DNA of 64,000 nt from Paenibacillus kobensis NBRC 15729 (GCF_004000825.1 NZ_BILZ01000002.1:124001-188000), one strand, 5' to 3'. Counted from the stretch's first letter, positions 8,674 through 18,045 are shown. The notes: generated by a model not told the origin, from the sequence alone. Program-made: numbers and translations.

Positions 8674-9795
8674 TTATTGCTGAGCTGTATCATTGCTTTC
8701 CGCAATATTGCGTTGATGCTCTTTGTACGTCTTCGCGAACAGATGCGTCTGCGTACCGTCTTTCTTCGTCACGTAGTACAAATAATCCGTCTGCTCCGGA
8801 TTGAGCGCTGCTTGAATCGACTTCATGCTTGGGCTCGCGATTGGACCCGGAGGCAATCCTTGATTCTTGTACGTATTATAAGGACTATCGACTTCAAGGT
8901 CCTTCTCCATCAGACGCTCTTTCTGCTTATCAAGCAAATATTGTACGGTCGCATCGATTTGAAGCGGCATATTCTGCTTAATACGGTTATAGATAACGCC
9001 CGCTACGAGAGGACGCTCCTCGTCCACGACGACTTCTCGTTCAACGAGCGACGCTATCGTGAGCAGTTGATGCAGCGTCAAGCCGCGATCTTCCAATTGA
9101 ACGTCCAATTCCGGCAGCGTATTCAGCTTCCGGTCGGTCTCCGCCAACATCCGCTGGATGATTTGTTCCGCGGTAGAGCCTTTCTTCATCTCATACGTTT
9201 CCGGATACAGATAGCCCTCGAGGCGGTGCATTTCTTGTATTCCAGACGGAATTTGCAGCACGGCATCCACGTCTTCCCATTTGCGATCGGCATCCATTAG
9301 ACTTAATAGCTCGTCCTTGTTCGCGATGCCCTCCTGGCTTAGCTTGTCCGCGATCTGTGCTGCCGTGAACCCTTCGGGTATCGTAAACTTGATCGTCTCC
9401 GCCTTCACAATATCTCCGGCATTCAGCTTCGCAATAACCGCATTCAGCTCCATGCCCGGCGTCATGTCGTAGCTTCCCGCTTGAAAACGATCCCCTTCAT
9501 CCTTCAGCTTCAAGTAGTATTTAAAAATAAATGCGCTGCGAATGATTCCTTCGTTCTCCAACGATTCTGCTACTTCGAACGGCGACATCCCGCTCTTCAC
9601 TTCGACTCGCTTCATGTCGCCTGCAGCCGTCGGCCTGAGGCCGTTCCAAACATAAAGCGCTACGCTGCCGGCTCCGATGACCATAATTCCGAGCAGGGAA
9701 AGAATGACCCACATCGTAATTCGGCTTTTGTTTGGCCCGGACGGCTGGTAGTCTTCCTCTTCTTCTTCATGGTGCGATTGCGGATATTGCGACAA
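8674..9795 (-). CDS. mltG: Endolytic murein transglycosylase MltG
   Basis: MltG is a membrane-bound YceG-like lytic transglycosylase that cuts nascent glycan strands. The protein has an acidic cytoplasmic N-terminus (EEEEEDYQP), one TM helix (about residues 28-50), a LysM-like region, and the catalytic domain with the glutamate in ASLVERE followed by VAGVIYNRI and IDATVQYLL. I prefer the TTG at 9795, which has GGAGGAG six bases upstream; the ATG at 9810 overlaps that ribosome-binding site and lacks one itself. An intrinsic hairpin sits directly upstream, so transcript reading in from the DUF1292 genes may be attenuated. Confidence 0.9.
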   Translation of the reverse strand: MSQYPQSHHEEEEEDYQPSGPNKSRITMWVILSLLGIMVIGAGSVALYVWNGLRPTAAGDMKRVEVKSGMSPFEVAESLENEGIIRSAFIFKYYLKLKDEGDRFQAGSYDMTPGMELNAVIAKLNAGDIVKAETIKFTIPEGFTAAQIADKLSQEGIANKDELLSLMDADRKWEDVDAVLQIPSGIQEMHRLEGYLYPETYEMKKGSTAEQIIQRMLAETDRKLNTLPELDVQLEDRGLTLHQLLTIASLVEREVVVDEERPLVAGVIYNRIKQNMPLQIDATVQYLLDKQKERLMEKDLEVDSPYNTYKNQGLPPGPIASPSMKSIQAALNPEQTDYLYYVTKKDGTQTHLFAKTYKEHQRNIAESNDTAQQ

Positions 9796-9817
9796 CTTAT
9801 GCTCCTCCATTTCCGCG

Positions 9818-9842
9818 AAAAAGGGCGGTGTCGGCCGCCCTT
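9818..9842 (-). terminator. Hairpin with T-run between DUF1292 gene and mltG
   Basis: AAGGGCGG and CCGCCCTT flank a six-base loop, followed on the - strand by TTTTTCGCGG. It ends about 20 bases before the mltG start, so it acts as a partial terminator or a full one with an unseen mltG promoter. Confidence 0.7.
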
Positions 9843-9890
9843 GCTCGTGTCAACTATAGTGTGTAAGGCTTAAAGGATTACAGCGATCCG

Positions 9891-10193
9891 TTACTTGCCC
9901 GAATCGTCGAAGCAGATCATATCATATGCTTCTGCAGCAGTTTCCCACTCTTCATCGTCTTCGATGTTCTCGAGCTCCAGCTCGTCGCCTTCTATGAGAC
10001 GCAGCATCTCGACTTCGCCTTCATTGCGCATGGCTTCAGACTGAAGCGCCGCATAATAATGCTGGCCCAGTTGAAATTCGGACATAATGCGGAACGTCTC
10101 TTCCGTGCCGTTCCCGCTAGTCAGTTCGATGAACTTCCCATACTTGTCCTGCAGCTTCGTTCCGCGCTGCGGCGTCATATCAAGTTCTTGCAT
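9891..10193 (-). CDS. DUF1292 family protein (second copy)
   Basis: This is a small, very acidic protein of about 100 residues in the DUF1292 (YrzB) family, whose function is unknown. It begins MQELDMTPQRG and ends in the family's ...DDEEWETAAEAYDMI block. The ATG at 10193 has AAGGAGGAAGG upstream; the longer frame to 10220 starts inside that site. It follows another DUF1292 gene by 36 bases and closes the alaS-ireB-ruvX-yrzB run. Confidence 0.8.
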   Translation of the reverse strand: MQELDMTPQRGTKLQDKYGKFIELTSGNGTEETFRIMSEFQLGQHYYAALQSEAMRNEGEVEMLRLIEGDELELENIEDDEEWETAAEAYDMICFDDSGK

Positions 10194-10229
10194 TACGAAG
10201 CCTTCCTCCTTCAATTCCAATCCGAACCG

Positions 10230-10535
10230 TTAGTCTTCGTCGCTCTCTTCCAGCTCGCCAAGCAGCGTGTTGAACGTTTCTTCGACGATATTCCATTCTT
10301 CTTCATCTTCGATCGTATACAGCTTCAAATCATCGCCTTCCTCTTCATAACGGAACGCGTAGACTTCGTCTTCTTCTTCGCTGTTCGACTCAAGCGGAAC
10401 CACCATCATGTACTTGTGCTCCGAGCCGTCGACCTCAAACTTCATGATGACTTCGAATTCTTCTTCGTTGCCCTCTTCATCCGGAATGTAAATGATTTCC
10501 GGTTCTTCAAATTGGTTCTCGTTGTTATTCGCCAT
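10230..10535 (-). CDS. yrzB: DUF1292 family protein (YrzB-like)
   Basis: This acidic protein of about 101 residues has the DUF1292 pattern (EEIIYIPDEEGNEEEFEVI-like; here IIYIPDEEGNEEEFEVIM, then LYTIEDEEEWNIVEETF). By position, directly after ruvX, it is the YrzB counterpart. The ATG at 10535 lies just behind the ruvX stop and uses AAGGTGAGGG, which overlaps that stop, so translation is probably coupled. Function is unknown. Confidence 0.85.
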   Translation of the reverse strand: MANNNENQFEEPEIIYIPDEEGNEEEFEVIMKFEVDGSEHKYMMVVPLESNSEEEDEVYAFRYEEEGDDLKLYTIEDEEEWNIVEETFNTLLGELEESDED

Positions 10536-10543
10536 CGTCACCC

Positions 10544-10960
10544 TCACCTTTTCGCCTTAGAATCGAGATAGTTTTGCAAAATGAGTGTCGCGGCCAACTT
10601 GTCCACGACCTGCTTTCGTTTTTTACGGCTGACATCTGCCTCAAGCAGCGTTCGTTCCGCAGAAACAGTCGTCAACCGTTCATCCCATAGGTGAACAGGT
10701 AAGTTTAGCTTTTGCTGGAGTTCCTCAGCAAATGCTATGCAAATTTCACCACGAGGTCCGATTGTGCCATTCATGTTCTTCGGGAGACCGACCACGACCT
10801 CCGATACCTCGTGCTCCTTCGCAAGAGCGGCAATCTCGTCGAACTCGCCGCCTTCGCGTTTACGATGAACAACTCCCGTGCCTTGAGCCGTCCACCCGAA
10901 GGCGTCGCTGACCGCGACACCGATATTGCGGTCGCCGTAGTCCAGACCCATAATCCGCAT
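10544..10960 (-). CDS. ruvX: RuvX/YqgF family RNase H-like protein
   Basis: This 138-residue protein has the RNase H-like fold of the YqgF/RuvX family, linked to 16S rRNA maturation or Holliday-junction processing. The signature MRIMGLDYGDRNIGVAVSD (MGLDYG with the first catalytic Asp) and VGLPKNMNG, then LWDERLTTVSAE are intact, with a final Asp in VDKLAA. It lies in the conserved alaS-ireB-ruvX order of Bacillota. Confidence 0.93.
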   Translation of the reverse strand: MRIMGLDYGDRNIGVAVSDAFGWTAQGTGVVHRKREGGEFDEIAALAKEHEVSEVVVGLPKNMNGTIGPRGEICIAFAEELQQKLNLPVHLWDERLTTVSAERTLLEADVSRKKRKQVVDKLAATLILQNYLDSKAKR

Positions 10961-10979
10961 TCGTTGCCAGGCTCCCGTC

Positions 10980-11240
10980 TTATTTATGTTCGCTTAAGTA
11001 AAATCGAACAAGCTCTTCAATCAATTCATCTCGTTCTTTCTTACGGATCAAGCTGCGTGCATTGTTGTGCCGCGGAATATAGGCGGGATCCCCGGACAAC
11101 AGGTAGCCGACAATCTGGTTGATTGGATTGTAATCCTTATCCTGCAGCGCATCATGCACCTGGAGCAGAATTTCTTGCGCGGATACTTCCAATCCTTCCG
11201 CCTTGACGTCGAATTTCATCGTTTTGTCCATCGAGCTCAT
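10980..11240 (-). CDS. ireB: IreB family regulatory phosphoprotein (DUF965, YrzL-like)
   Basis: This protein of about 86 residues starts [12 protein letters not shown], the conserved start of the IreB/UPF0297 family. In Enterococcus faecalis IreB is phosphorylated by the PASTA kinase IreK and controls cephalosporin resistance. The ATG at 11240 has GTGAGGTG upstream. The placement between alaS and ruvX is the standard Bacillota arrangement. The N-terminal threonines that could be phosphorylated include Thr7. Confidence 0.88.
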   Translation of the reverse strand: MSSMDKTMKFDVKAEGLEVSAQEILLQVHDALQDKDYNPINQIVGYLLSGDPAYIPRHNNARSLIRKKERDELIEELVRFYLSEHK

Positions 11241-11290
11241 CCTCAGCACCTCACTTTGGAAACCGCTTTAAACGGCAGTGTCAATTATTA

Positions 11291-13924
11291 CTATATCACA
11301 TTTGCTTGCGCAAGAACTAGTTCTTCCGCAAGTTTCAATGCATCCGTAAGCTTCGATGCGTCTTTGCCGCCTGCTTGCGCCATATCTGGACGTCCGCCGC
11401 CTCCGCCGCCGCACACAGCAGCCGCTTCTTTGACCAGCTTGCCGGCGTTCAGACCTTTCTTCACAAGGTCCGGCGATACGGACGCGACGAGGTTTACTTT
11501 ATCTTCTTGCGGAGCGCCCAATACGATAACCGCCGAAGGCAGCTTCGCTTTCAACTCGTCGACAATGCCGCGAAGCGCATCCATGCTTGGCGCACTTACG
11601 GCTGCTGTCAGCACCGTGACGCCGCCAACCGTCTTCGCTTGGTCAATCAGCGAGCCTGCTTCGATTCGGCTCAGCTTCGCCTGCAGCGACTCATTGTCGC
11701 GGCTCAGCTCTTTCACTTGGCCGAACAGCGCTTCGATGCGCTTCGGCACGTCCGCCGTGTTCGACTTCAGGAGGCCGGCTGCCTGTTTGAGAAGCTCGAA
11801 CTGGCTTTCCATATACGAGTATGCATGGCGTCCCGTCACTGCTTCGATCCGGCGTACGCCGGATCCAATGCCGCTCTCGCCAATCAGCTTGAACGTGCCG
11901 ATCTGCGACGTGTTAGCAACATGGATGCCGCCGCACAGCTCGATGCTGTAGCCGCCGACTTGCACGACGCGAACGACGTCGCCGTATTTCTCGCCGAACA
12001 GTGCCATCGCGCCCATCGCTTTCGCCTCCGCGATTGCCATGCTCTCGATCACGACCGGCGTACCGATCCAGATCTGTTCGTTCACACGGCGCTCGATGTC
12101 CGCCAGCTCTTCTTCCGTAATCGCGCCGAAGTGCGAGAAATCGAAGCGCAGAGTGTCGGCTTTCACGAGGGAGCCCGCTTGGTTAACGTGTTGGCCAAGC
12201 ACTTCCTTCAATGCTTTGTGCAGAAGGTGCGTTGCCGTATGGTTCTTCGTAATATCGTCGCGCAAATCGCGAGCTACGCTCGCTTGCACGCTTTCGCCAA
12301 CGCGGATCGTACCGCTTGCAACGACAGCATGATGAACCGGTTGGCCGTGCGGAGCCTTCGTAACGTCTTCGACGTTAAGCACGAAGCCGTTGCCTTCGAT
12401 AACGCCGCGGTCGCCGACTTGGCCGCCGCTCTCGGCATAGAATGGCGTGCGGTCGAGCAGCACTAGCACCCGGCTGCCTTCGCCTGCAATATCAACAAGC
12501 GAATCTTCATGGATGATCGCCGTAATTTTGCCTTGCGCCGTTAACGCCGTATAGCCGACGAATTCGCTCTTCTCCGTGAGTTCGGACAGCGGTCCGCCCT
12601 GTATGTTCATGCCGCCCGTATCTTGGCGTGCAGCACGAGCACGCTCGCGCTGCGCTTCCATCGCCGAGTCGAAGCCGGCACGGTCAACTGTCATACCGTT
12701 CTCTGCCGCGAAATCTTCCGTCAAGTCGAACGGGAAGCCGTACGTATCGTACAGGCGGAACGCATCTTCTCCGCTGATCTCGCTGAGGCCAGCTTCGCGA
12801 GCTTGAGCGACAAGAGCGGAGAGCAGTGTCAAACCGTCGGACAACGTCTCGTGGAAACGCTCTTCCTCGGTACGGATTACACGCTCGATGAACTCGCGTT
12901 TCTCAACAACTTCCGGATAGTAGACGCCCATTACGTCGCCAACGGTTTTCGTCAGTTCGAACAAGAACGGACGGTCAACACCGAGCGATTTGCCGTAACG
13001 AACGGCACGGCGGAGCAGACGGCGGATAACGTAGCCGCGGCCTTCGTTCGACGGCAGCACGCCGTCGCCGACTGCAAACGCTACAGTACGAATGTGGTCT
13101 GCAATGACCTTCAGAGCGATATCGTGCTCAGCGTTGACATGGTAAGCAACGCCTGCAATTTCGCATGTTTGATCGATCATCGGACGGAACAAGTCGGTAT
13201 CGAAGTTCGAGTCGACATCTTGCAGAATCGAAGCGAACCGTTCGAGGCCTGCGCCCGTATCGATGTTCTTATTCGGAAGCGGCGTGTAGCTGCCGTCCTT
13301 GTTATGATTGAACTGCGAGAATACAAGGTTCCATACTTCGAGGAAACGTTCGTTCTCGCCGCCTGGCCAGCACTCCGGATCGTTCAGATCGCCGTACTTG
13401 TCGCCGCGGTCGTAGAATATTTCAGTACAAGGTCCGCAAGGGCCTTCGCCGATATCCCAGAAGTTCTCTTCCAGCTTGTAGATACGTTCTGCTGGCAGGC
13501 CGATCTTCTCATTCCAGAATTTGAACGCCTCTTCATCCTCCGGGTATACCGTTACGGACAGACGGTTCGGGTCGAAGCCGATCCATTTCTTATCCGTCAG
13601 GAATTCCCACGCCCACGTAATGACTTCTTCCTTGAAGTAGTCGCCGATCGAGAAGTTGCCGAGCATTTCAAAAAACGTATGGTGGCGACGCGTTTTGCCG
13701 ACATTCTCGATATCGTTCGTACGAATGCACTTCTGCGAGTTCGTAATGCGAGGGTTGTCCGGAATGACGCGTCCGTCAAAATACGGCTTCAGCGGCGCCA
13801 TGCCCGCATTGATCCAGAGCAGCGACGGATCGTTATGCGGCACGAGCGATGCGCTCGGTTCAATGTGGTGTCCTTTGCTTTCGAAGAAAGCAAGCCATTT
13901 GGAACGGATTTCACTAGCTTTCAT
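11291..13924 (-). CDS. alaS: Alanyl-tRNA synthetase
   Basis: AlaS charges tRNA-Ala and edits mischarged Ser/Gly. The protein (877 residues) has the class II catalytic core at the N-terminus ([28 protein letters not shown]), a tRNA-binding region, the editing domain with the zinc motif ([11 protein letters not shown] and [13 protein letters not shown]), and a C-terminal domain ending in [15 protein letters not shown]. The ATG at 13924 follows TAGGAGGCC; a longer frame to 13972 runs into the leader terminator and is rejected. Expression is probably controlled by the T-box leader upstream. Confidence 0.97.
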   Translation of the reverse strand: MKASEIRSKWLAFFESKGHHIEPSASLVPHNDPSLLWINAGMAPLKPYFDGRVIPDNPRITNSQKCIRTNDIENVGKTRRHHTFFEMLGNFSIGDYFKEEVITWAWEFLTDKKWIGFDPNRLSVTVYPEDEEAFKFWNEKIGLPAERIYKLEENFWDIGEGPCGPCTEIFYDRGDKYGDLNDPECWPGGENERFLEVWNLVFSQFNHNKDGSYTPLPNKNIDTGAGLERFASILQDVDSNFDTDLFRPMIDQTCEIAGVAYHVNAEHDIALKVIADHIRTVAFAVGDGVLPSNEGRGYVIRRLLRRAVRYGKSLGVDRPFLFELTKTVGDVMGVYYPEVVEKREFIERVIRTEEERFHETLSDGLTLLSALVAQAREAGLSEISGEDAFRLYDTYGFPFDLTEDFAAENGMTVDRAGFDSAMEAQRERARAARQDTGGMNIQGGPLSELTEKSEFVGYTALTAQGKITAIIHEDSLVDIAGEGSRVLVLLDRTPFYAESGGQVGDRGVIEGNGFVLNVEDVTKAPHGQPVHHAVVASGTIRVGESVQASVARDLRDDITKNHTATHLLHKALKEVLGQHVNQAGSLVKADTLRFDFSHFGAITEEELADIERRVNEQIWIGTPVVIESMAIAEAKAMGAMALFGEKYGDVVRVVQVGGYSIELCGGIHVANTSQIGTFKLIGESGIGSGVRRIEAVTGRHAYSYMESQFELLKQAAGLLKSNTADVPKRIEALFGQVKELSRDNESLQAKLSRIEAGSLIDQAKTVGGVTVLTAAVSAPSMDALRGIVDELKAKLPSAVIVLGAPQEDKVNLVASVSPDLVKKGLNAGKLVKEAAAVCGGGGGGRPDMAQAGGKDASKLTDALKLAEELVLAQANVI

Positions 13925-13974
13925 GGTTAATCGGCCTCCTAGAAATGAACGGTATTCTTTCGGTAAAAACAAAA

Positions 13975-14265
13975 AAAGCCCCTGTTAGTAACAGGGACGA
14001 GAATCTCGCGGTACCACCCTGGTTATTGTCCTCTCCTACGAATCCTGTACAATAGGACGGACAATCGCCTTCATTCGGAATCTAACGGTTCCGGACCGGT
14101 GAAGTTCATTCACTCTCCGAAGCCAGCTTCGGCCATTCTTCGCCAACGGTTCCTTACAGCCGACGCGCCTAAGATGACTAGCGTGAAGGGAACCTTCTCT
14201 GATTGACGGGCTATGGCGTACTTCGACTTCATCACAGATTTCATTCTATGAATCAAGCACACTTC
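13975..14265 (-). promoter_or_regulatory. T-box riboswitch leader of alaS
   Basis: The - strand carries the hallmark T-box sequence AGGGTGGTACCGCGAG (14005-14020), followed by the terminator stem CCCTGTT/AACAGGG and a T-run (13975-13998). A long structured stem I lies upstream. A GCT (Ala) triplet in GAAGCTGG at 14125-14127 is a candidate specifier codon. Uncharged tRNA-Ala should stabilise the antiterminator and switch on alaS. Confidence 0.92.
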
Positions 14266-14270
14266 ATTAA

Positions 14271-14300
14271 ATTATAACCTTGTCCTTTATTAGCTGTCAA
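14271..14300 (-). promoter_or_regulatory. Sigma-A promoter of the alaS leader
   Basis: TTGACA (14295-14300), 18 bases, TATAAT (14271-14276) on the - strand. The -35 box overlaps the stop codon of the upstream permease gene. Confidence 0.85.
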
Positions 14301-15364
14301 ATTGTTCGTCTCCTAACATAATAAGCGAAGATGTGCTGCACAATGACCTTCAATACGGCAAAGATAGGCACCGCCAGTATCATTCCGGCAATGCCCGCCA
14401 ACTCCCCGCCGACGAGCAGCGCGAGAATAATGGACAACGGATGCATATGAAGCGTACGGCCGACGACCTGAGGGGAAATGACATTGCTCTCAAGAATTTG
14501 GCAGACGGTGTTGACGACGACGACGAGTATCATCATTTTGACCGATATGGTTGCTGACATGAGCAGTGCAGGAGCCGCGCCGAAGAACGGCCCTAAGTAA
14601 GGAATGACATTCGTAACCGCCACGACAGCCGCCAGCAGCAGCGGATAAGGCATGCCAATGATCCAATAGCCGATATAGGCCAGCACGCCAACGATCAGAC
14701 AGACGAGAAATTGTCCCCGGATGTAGCTGCCGAGCGCCGTGTCGATATCTTTGAAAAGCCGGACGGTATGCTGGCGGTGGCTCTTCGGCACATAAGTAAT
14801 AACGGTCCGCTCGAACACTTCGAAATCCTTCAAAATGTAGAACGACAAGAACGGAATGATGAACAGAATGAACAGCACATTGACCATCGCGCCGATATTG
14901 TTGATTAGACCGAATATGGATTCGGACAGTTTCTTCTCTATTTTATAGATGGAATTGTTGATGCCTGTCTGTATGCTGTCCGGCAGCATTGAGTTGTTCA
15001 GATCGTCGACCAAATTTTTCGCTCGAACCGTCAGCTCCGGCGCATGCTTGTTCAGCTCCTGCAATTGCCCCATGAACATCGGGATCATATTCATCAGCAC
15101 GACGACGAGCGATCCGCAGAAGACGGCATAGATGAGCAGGACCGCTACCGATCTGGGCATCTTGCGGTCGCTGAGCATCGTCACGATCGGATTCAGCACG
15201 TACGAAATAATCATCGCGATGAAGAACGGCAGCAGCACCGCCCTCAGAAACGTATAGATTTGGACGAATATCGGTTTCAATAACAGCAGCATATAGACGA
15301 CGATAAGGCCGAGAATCGCATAGACCAGCAGCCGAAAGATGCGGTTGTTCGTAAAACGGTCCAC
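14297..15364 (-). CDS. yrrI: AI-2E family transporter (YrrI-like)
   Basis: This is a multi-pass membrane protein of about 355 residues in the AI-2E/PerM family. It shows an N-terminal pair of helices (LLVYAILGLIVVYMLLLL and FFIAMIISYVLNPIV), a central soluble loop, and C-terminal helices with VIPYLGPFFGA and GEIAGIAGMILA-like segments (GELAGIAGMILAVP). The GTG at 15364 has AAGGAGG nine bases upstream; the ATG at 15397 overlaps nothing similar. Position beside alaS matches B. subtilis yrrI. The substrate is unknown. Confidence 0.88.
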   Translation of the reverse strand: MDRFTNNRIFRLLVYAILGLIVVYMLLLLKPIFVQIYTFLRAVLLPFFIAMIISYVLNPIVTMLSDRKMPRSVAVLLIYAVFCGSLVVVLMNMIPMFMGQLQELNKHAPELTVRAKNLVDDLNNSMLPDSIQTGINNSIYKIEKKLSESIFGLINNIGAMVNVLFILFIIPFLSFYILKDFEVFERTVITYVPKSHRQHTVRLFKDIDTALGSYIRGQFLVCLIVGVLAYIGYWIIGMPYPLLLAAVVAVTNVIPYLGPFFGAAPALLMSATISVKMMILVVVVNTVCQILESNVISPQVVGRTLHMHPLSIILALLVGGELAGIAGMILAVPIFAVLKVIVQHIFAYYVRRRTI

Positions 15365-15463
15365 CGGGCACGCGCCTCCTTCCATATACAGCGGCATACT
15401 AATTCATTATATGTACAAGCGCTCCGGATCATCCTAGGCTCGGAAAAATAGTCTAGAAATGCA

Positions 15464-15490
15464 AAACGGACGCCCAATTGGCGCCCGTAA
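15464..15490 (-). terminator. Rho-independent terminator of the cymR operon
   Basis: ACGGGCGCC pairs with GGCGTCCGT with one mismatch, followed by TTTTGC on the - strand. It lies 45 bases below the zinc-ribbon gene. Confidence 0.7.
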
Positions 15491-15531
15491 GCTTCTGTCA
15501 TTAAACATGGACCGCGTCAAGCGAAGACTCG

Positions 15532-15732
15532 TTAGCCGTTCGCATGGATTTGCGGCATCTCTTCTTCGAAGAACAGATCGTCCAGCGAACTGAGCGTTCC
15601 GTCTTCTTCCACTTGATACACCGACATTTTTTCACCGTTCACGGTCAGTTCGATGAAACAGCCCCAGCAGTAATATTGATGGGAACCGATTTTACCGATG
15701 TCTTTGGAATTGCAATTAGGACATCTCATCAT
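15532..15732 (-). CDS. Small zinc-ribbon protein of unknown function
   Basis: The 66-residue protein has two CxxC pairs (CPNC near residue 4 and CWGC near residue 22) that should bind one zinc ion, then an acidic tail (DDLFFEEEMPQ). The ATG overlaps the stop of the yrrD-like gene by four bases (ATGA), so translation is coupled. Similar small ribbons accompany PRC-barrel genes in Bacillales. No function can be assigned from sequence. Confidence 0.75.
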   Translation of the reverse strand: MMRCPNCNSKDIGKIGSHQYYCWGCFIELTVNGEKMSVYQVEEDGTLSSLDDLFFEEEMPQIHANG

Positions 15733-16280
15733 CTTTCATTTCTCCCTATATCCGAATCGGAAGGTGCGACCGGCAACAGCTGCGCCTCGCAGCAAGCCGG
15801 AACGATAATCGCATCTTCCCCGAGTAATACAGTATCCGATTCTTCCGGCGACCTCAGCCATTTGCGTCCTTCCAGCAAATCCGAGACAAATCCGTCCGTT
15901 AGTTCGTATCCTACTATTTGTGTACCCTGAATGGGCTCAAAATAAACATCCGATACGCGGCCAAGCTGCGTTCCTTGTACGGTAATAACAGGCAAATCTC
16001 TCAGCTTCGGTTGTCCGGTCTGAAAGCTGCGGCCTGCCCATAACTTATCCTTCGGTACGACAGCATCTCTGCCGTCGATAAGAATAGCGTCTTCGCCGCA
16101 AGAAGCGACTTTGTTCCAAGGCAATATTCGATCCTTGGGAGCCAGCCATCTCGCGGATTCCACCACAATCCCTTGCATCATCCAGTGCTCGTCGAACCAA
16201 GCGTCCTTCACTTTGCCCGATTGTTTGCCTGTATGCAAATCGACGACCGGCAACCCGATCAGCTGCTGCAGCTTAATCAA
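15729..16280 (-). CDS. yrrD: PRC-barrel domain protein (YrrD-like)
   Basis: The protein has 183 residues with two PRC-barrel-like halves: LQQLIGLPVVDLHTGKQSGKVKDAW-type start (IGLPVVDLHTGKQSG) and a second LRDLPVITVQGTQLGRVSDVYF-type segment (PVITVQGTQLGRVSD). PRC barrels are small beta-barrel modules in RNA-processing and photosynthetic proteins; the YrrD role is unknown. The start is TTG, with AAGGAGGG nine bases upstream. It lies 21 bases after iscS in the cymR operon. Confidence 0.78.
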   Translation of the reverse strand: MIKLQQLIGLPVVDLHTGKQSGKVKDAWFDEHWMMQGIVVESARWLAPKDRILPWNKVASCGEDAILIDGRDAVVPKDKLWAGRSFQTGQPKLRDLPVITVQGTQLGRVSDVYFEPIQGTQIVGYELTDGFVSDLLEGRKWLRSPEESDTVLLGEDAIIVPACCEAQLLPVAPSDSDIGRNER

Positions 16281-16301
16281 GAGGAGAGCCCTCCTTGGGG
16301 G

Positions 16302-17447
16302 TTATTTACGCAGCCGGCGGACAATCGTTTCAACCGATTTCGCCGCTTCGTTCAATTCCTCCAAAGTATTCCCCAATCCGAAGCTGAATCGTACGGCAGA
16401 CATCAACCTCTCGTCGCCTATGCCCATCGCCGTCAGCACATGAGACCGTTCTAAGGATCCGGATGTGCATGCAGAGCCGCCAGACACCGCGATTCCCGCC
16501 ATATCAAGGTTCATTAGCATCGTCTCGGTGTCGATGCCGAGAAAGCTAATGTTCACAATGTGCGAAAGCCGCTCCGTCTCGTGGCCGTTGACCGCAATAT
16601 GGCCGTCGGTCGCTTGATGCATAAGGTCTACCCATTGTTGACGAAGCTGATCCATCAAAAGTTTTCGCGACGAAAGCTCGTCCGACGCTGCCTTCATCGC
16701 TGCCGCGAAGCCGGCAATGCCTGCGACGTTCTCCGTACCCGCTCTGCGCTTACGTTCCTGCGATCCGCCATGCATTATCGGCGACAACGCAACGTTGCCC
16801 GCGATATACAACGCGCCGATACCTTGAGGTCCGTTGATCTTGTGTGCGGAGAAGCTCATTAGATCGACAGGCAGCTTGCTAAGATCGATTGGCAGCGAAC
16901 CGAGTGCCTGTACCGCGTCAACGTGGAAAAGCGCTCCACGCGCTCTAACCGCTTCGCCGATTACTTCGATCGGCTGCACCGTACCGACCTCATTGTTGGC
17001 ATACATCACACTGACAAGCCCTGTACGGTCGGTCAACGCATCACATACGACATCAACGGACAATTGTCCGCTCTGATCGACAGGCAGAACCGTCAGATCG
17101 AAGCCTTCCTGCTGCAGCGACTGACAAGCATGAAGCACCGCATGGTGCTCCGCGGCGCTCGTAATAATATGCGTCTTGCCTAGTTCTTTCATCGCCCGTG
17201 CGGCTCCGATAATCGCGAGATTGTCGCTTTCCGTACCGCCGCTGGTGAACAACAGCTGAGCAGGCTTAGCTCCGATCAACGCAGCAATCGTATCCCGGGC
17301 ACGGTTGACGCGTTGACGCGCCTCGCGTCCGTAACGATGCATGCTGGACGGATTGCCCGGCCCGCCGTTCATTACGTCGACTACCGCCGATATGGCTTCC
17401 TGCCGCATCGGCGAAGTCGCCGCATGATCGAAATAATACGTTCTCAT
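16302..17447 (-). CDS. iscS: Cysteine desulfurase (IscS/YrvO type)
   Basis: This PLP enzyme takes sulfur from cysteine and passes it on as persulfide. The 381-residue protein shows the family start (YFDHAATSPM), the PLP region (TSGGTESDN, then the Schiff-base lysine in SFSAHKINGPQG) and the active-site cysteine in SACTSGSLE. It is encoded back to back with cymR and lies across from mnmA. In B. subtilis the equivalent YrvO feeds MnmA for tRNA 2-thiouridine, so that is its likely job here. Confidence 0.93.
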   Translation of the reverse strand: MRTYYFDHAATSPMRQEAISAVVDVMNGGPGNPSSMHRYGREARQRVNRARDTIAALIGAKPAQLLFTSGGTESDNLAIIGAARAMKELGKTHIITSAAEHHAVLHACQSLQQEGFDLTVLPVDQSGQLSVDVVCDALTDRTGLVSVMYANNEVGTVQPIEVIGEAVRARGALFHVDAVQALGSLPIDLSKLPVDLMSFSAHKINGPQGIGALYIAGNVALSPIMHGGSQERKRRAGTENVAGIAGFAAAMKAASDELSSRKLLMDQLRQQWVDLMHQATDGHIAVNGHETERLSHIVNISFLGIDTETMLMNLDMAGIAVSGGSACTSGSLERSHVLTAMGIGDERLMSAVRFSFGLGNTLEELNEAAKSVETIVRRLRK

Positions 17448-17526
17448 TGTACCGCCTCAATTCCTGGCCGTGAAACAAAGTCAATAACTTCAAATCATTG
17501 GCGATCTATAAATTCAAGCGCGAGCT

Positions 17527-17946
17527 CTAGATGTAGAACATGTAGTTGTCGATCTGTCCTTCTTCCTTGAACGTAACCAGATCGGACAATGTCGTAGAAT
17601 CCAGTACACTGGCGATAGCATCACGGATACGAAGCCACAGGTCGCGTTTCGCCGGATCGTCTTCTTCTGTGAAGTCTACCGGAGAGATCGGACCTTCGAG
17701 TACACGAATGACATCCCCCGCTGTAATATTCTCCGCCGACTTGGACAATATGTAGCCGCCGTATGCCCCCCGTACACTCTTCACCAATCCTGCGTTGCGA
17801 AGCGGAGCGATCAGTTGTTCCAAGTAATGCTCCGACAGCTGGTTTTTCTCAGCGATGCTCTTCAGCGAAATTGGTCCTTCACCGAATTTAGCAGCAAGCT
17901 CCATCATAATTGTGAGGCCATAACGGCCTTTCGTCGAAATTTTCAA
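17527..17946 (-). CDS. cymR: Rrf2 family transcriptional regulator CymR
   Basis: CymR represses cysteine and sulfur-assimilation genes together with CysK. The protein (139 residues) is a winged-helix Rrf2 member: KISTKGRYGLTIM, SLKSIAEKNQLSEHYLEQL and RGAYGGYIL are nearly identical to B. subtilis CymR. It has no cysteine cluster, so it is not an Fe-S type Rrf2 regulator. The TTG at 17946 fits the conserved start and has GAGGTG upstream. It heads the cymR-iscS-yrrD operon, divergent from mnmA. Confidence 0.93.
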   Translation of the reverse strand: MKISTKGRYGLTIMMELAAKFGEGPISLKSIAEKNQLSEHYLEQLIAPLRNAGLVKSVRGAYGGYILSKSAENITAGDVIRVLEGPISPVDFTEEDDPAKRDLWLRIRDAIASVLDSTTLSDLVTFKEEGQIDNYMFYI

Positions 17947-18016
17947 AAAACGGCACCTCATTCCATGCGTCTAATGGTTCATATAATGGATGACCGATGC
18001 GGCCCATTTAAATCAT

Positions 18017-18045
18017 TGTATTCCCATATCAGTTCTATGTTAGCA
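18017..18045 (-). promoter_or_regulatory. Candidate promoter of the cymR operon
   Basis: CTAACA, 17 bases, TACAAT on the - strand. The -35 box is weak (four of six consensus bases). Confidence 0.4.

Noticed and set aside
12623-13930. 435-codon + strand frame opposite alaS
   Set aside because: It is an antisense shadow of a clear, complete alaS gene in GC-rich codon phase; no start site signals.
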